Assembly: GCA_001784175.1 (NCBI GenBank)
Contig: MFPR01000018.1
Location: 1-24,719 of the forward strand
DNA length: 24,719 bases
Origin: Candidatus Lindowbacteria bacterium RIFCSPLOWO2_12_FULL_62_27
GTDB lineage: Bacteria; Lindowbacteria; 2-12-FULL-62-27
Direction of reading: 5' to 3'
In this document: positions 24,601 to 24,719 of the stretch, piece by piece
How the letters are laid out: every line of letters starts with the position of its first letter
How positions within the stretch are numbered: the stretch's first letter is position 1
Translations under genes and position numbers: made by a program
The notes under the pieces: model-generated
Database searches by the model: none
What the model saw: the letters and a program-made list of their open reading frames with translations, nothing else
Told to the model about the DNA's origin: nothing

Positions 24601-24718
24601 CGCTTCGGAATACCCCGCCCGTCTCACCCGCCTCCGTCAGAATCAACGTCTCCGTGTAGAGTATGAGGCCCAGGCTGCTCGCCCCTTCCGCGATCCCGTT
24701 CCCCGCGTACACCGTCAC
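18632..24718 (-). CDS. Giant repeat surface protein with 13 visible Ca-site-like repeats and YPNP C-terminal domain, 5' partial
   Basis: The frame is open through the right edge, so the N-terminus is missing; 2028 residues are visible. Residues 1-1583 hold twelve tandem repeats of 119-140 residues and a thirteenth follows. The consensus is VTVFVGNG, IDTETLVLTESGETSGVFRS, VVLTDT, DGxLSWGRxDTLHVxYVD, DTALAIE, FYEDxAYxDEVDTY, VAVHDTDENRNPQxKDT. The pattern fits Ig-like beta-sandwiches; the DTDENRNP loop resembles calcium-binding D.D.N loops. Thr, Asp and Val dominate, and Cys and Lys are rare in the first repeats. About 1700-1930 is an all-beta region without repeats. The last 89 residues are a FlgD-like/type-IX-like C-terminal domain (AYPNPFKPN, RIYDVSGQIVDEI, WDATNKHG, SGVYIYMIEGG). 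A long surface filament or adhesin is likely; ligand unknown. First visible gene of the minus cluster. Confidence 0.88.
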   Translation of the reverse strand: MTVYAGNGIAEGASSLGLILYTETLILTEAGETGGVFRSGAIAVVDTEYPLAAQNGVLAVGLFDTMHVVYADTNDVSDVRIDTALVVDSATASVVQFYEDSGFTDAVDTYWPRQELVWIEVRDQDENRNPQQRDTVTVTVYVANGIAEGASAQGLILDTETIILTEAGETSAVFRSGNVTLADTEYPIGVENGRLAAGLFDTLHVVYVDANVGISDSSWDTALVVDSPIQSVAEFFEDVAFADQVDTYLTRDVMYVQVSDTDENRNPQLKDTITVTIFVGNGYAEGSHAQGLVIDTQTLVLTESAETSAVFRSDTVVLTDTLYPAVEDGRVSWGRQDTIHVKYVDVHTSTDSSADTALAIEIPTVARAVFYEDTAYGDEVDTFYTRDVTYIAVHDTDENRNPQMKDTVQVTVFVGNGTTEGTLSAGISLEGLVIDTQTLVLTESGETSGVFLSDALALTDTEFPVVENTRMSWGRTDTLHVTYTDITGLSEVAVDTALALETGTRMAIQLYEDSAYTDDVDTYLTKDVMYILVQDTDENRNPHVKDTIFVVVRVGNDTNSEIVDSETIILTESSETGGIFLSGAIVLTDTVSPVPGDGILSWGLNDTTHVLYVDATDGTDVGFDTALAIEIRTPARVVLYEDQAFGDEVDTYFTRDYLYVAVHDTDENRNPQSVETTTVTVFVSDNAYNIIIDTEVLLLTESGQTTGIFRSDTVVLTDTKLPLAGDGIISWGRSDTLHVAYTDPNFGTDTAFDTALALEITTAESVAFFAFDNGDTFLLPDTMGLEVSDIDANLNPQTRDTVLVYVTSWNANRTDKILIDTETIVLTETSETSGVFRIDMSGLLLSDTMFATGFGNGKLLAGRGDTLLVEYFDQVGVWAEAEDTAYVGESAKPARLRLLADGLDTDVFGTGHDRTTGHDSLLIEVVDEDMNVDPQETEAILVLIQVPQTGDSEYVWLTEVRSDSEIWRGQIWISDTITNPSDSSRVLLAANFDTVSVQYVDSVAGTDSGLDTALIYRGVPSLADFYDSVFLLRRDTYVRIEFFTVQITDTDENENPYARDTITITVVIGDPANNGALRETEVFVLTETTDTSGVFRTDKILGSDTIIGASLNDGQLKWQEGDSVYFMYVDNDDPSDSDFDSAIIKSAGKIAFDDTFYFSLDTITLTVRDFSLNINQSVREVVMCTVMSPTVGDTEILWLTETGETTGIFSNNPELFTNNPGSVNTLLASETAYPIQAFNRVLTVRPGDSILVAYWSIADTSTSYDTRAVIFQPTQSAVRLDRANYNTNRRIFITVNDSDQRGFTNFQDTVVVYVFAATGGDSERVVLSETLDSSATPWGTFFSGSFNNDSTAGLAIDTGPAAQDGILNAPLYDTIFVRYDDNYFVFEGSTDSAILLPVASKAFVRLLRQGPGGWIDADTYAIGDSVFVEVTDSDYNLDLNFIDSVTIAINSFRDLDSPSSAFDTNYLDTEFVTLWELDRSAFVFRALVTLPTETGPRASVVPGDSKLTLIGGLDIVMAGYRDTYNLEFGFDTAGISQPSVKSGGRFTDTNNITVTNYDASFHDRMYIEVTDTNQNKSAITIETVSVRVIIEGTGDSEIVVLTEIAAHAGIFRAPDGVQLLYKYDTGTDTAVFDDGKLLFRNADTAYFVYVDPDSGLDTFVSDTVEIFQLGNFVFGIKLSIEPQVNTTDIVLYLLSETGAVNTFLRDIRAAIEIVDGSPAANFVSATETFVNGVVRFVYPSATESTDFIARVTVGNFLFEPFIRIRPGQKFTLATSKQDVINGARTQNRVTAIFDASEVGDSDRIALAIFREMSVADQTLVTSANSVLNLIPGVTPIYLTDNEAHSEVSIQVYKNDVAKTKFDKNVSIIMQYGDTDADGIIDRTTIREKSLAPYFVDVITSRWKIEPTFTVNDKMNYVEAVVNHLTIFAVLGRAPAATVDNAIAYPNPFKPNSGLGHTQVFFDNLPDGARIRIYDVSGQIVDEIDMVVGTGRAVWDATNKHGISVASGVYIYMIEGGGARKIGKVMVIK
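18635..18901 (-). other. C-terminal YPNP/FlgD-like sorting-type domain
   Basis: Final 89 residues of the giant repeat protein, from NAIAYPNPF to the terminal KVMVIK. It matches the end of the beta-helix giant protein (7755-8021) at YPNP, IYDV.G..V.E, WD..NKHG, V.SGVY.Y, GG and a terminal basic residue. This fold is typical of T9SS type A or FlgD-Ig-like C-terminal domains. Confidence 0.75.
19600..24718 (-). repeat. Tandem protein-domain repeats, about 360-420 bases each
   Basis: Repeat starts on the minus strand (VTVTV-type strand) fall at 24313, 23902, 23497, 23077, 22690, 22315, 21901, 21535, 21178, 20791, 20386 and 19969; a further copy is cut by the window edge. Copies between about 22690 and 24718 keep the DENRNP loop intact and the SWGRxDT and FYED strings largely so. 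Copies below about 21900 are strongly diverged. Confidence 0.88.
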
Positions 24719-24719
24719 C

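Overview
The window is almost entirely coding: two convergent, tightly packed gene clusters that both run off the window edges. It looks like a GC-rich, diderm (outer-membrane) bacterium. The reasons are two giant surface proteins with a C-terminal Tyr-Pro-Asn-Pro/FlgD-like domain, a PorV/UPF0164-type outer-membrane protein, an alginate-export-like beta-barrel, an ExbB-ExbD-TonB motor and many Sec signal peptides. Such sets are common in FCB-group and candidate-phylum genomes (Elusimicrobiota/Omnitrophota-like), but nothing here fixes the taxon. No tRNA, rRNA, CRISPR array, transposase, integrase or promoter was recognised, and no gene-free stretch is longer than 34 bases.

Plus-strand cluster (1-11240): a giant secreted protein, open at the left edge, made of five related modules. 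A typical module is a WYVND entry segment, a right-handed beta-helix of Asn/Ser-rich NosD-type rungs, an NWWG cap and a fibronectin-III-like domain. The protein ends in Ig-like, beta-sandwich and C-terminal sorting-like domains. It is followed through 4-base start/stop overlaps by a beta-barrel protein (8021-9484), a small exported protein of unknown function (9481-9984) and an exported FecR-domain protein with an Ala/Pro-rich tail (9981-11240).

Minus-strand cluster (24719 down to 11244): a second giant surface protein, open at the right edge, with 13 visible tandem repeats of about 120-140 residues and the same type of C-terminal domain. Then come a PorV-like protein, ExbB, ExbD, TonB, a 1016-residue periplasmic TPR protein, and a secreted proline-rich protein whose mature N-terminus resembles a TonB box. 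Spacing is -11 to +34 bases, consistent with one transcript. The two clusters meet tail to tail at 11241-11243, where the two stop codons form the stem of a hairpin.

How they may work together (inference): both giant proteins share a near-matching C-terminal domain, and one sits directly upstream of a PorV-like protein and a proton-motive-force motor. The locus may therefore encode surface proteins together with energised outer-membrane machinery that exports, anchors or moves them. No PorU-type sortase or SprA-type translocon is in the window, so this is a hypothesis. The most unusual sequence-level details are a compositionally foreign domain inside the beta-helix protein, two short repetitive elements translated in frame near its C-terminus, and a gradient of repeat divergence along the second giant protein.
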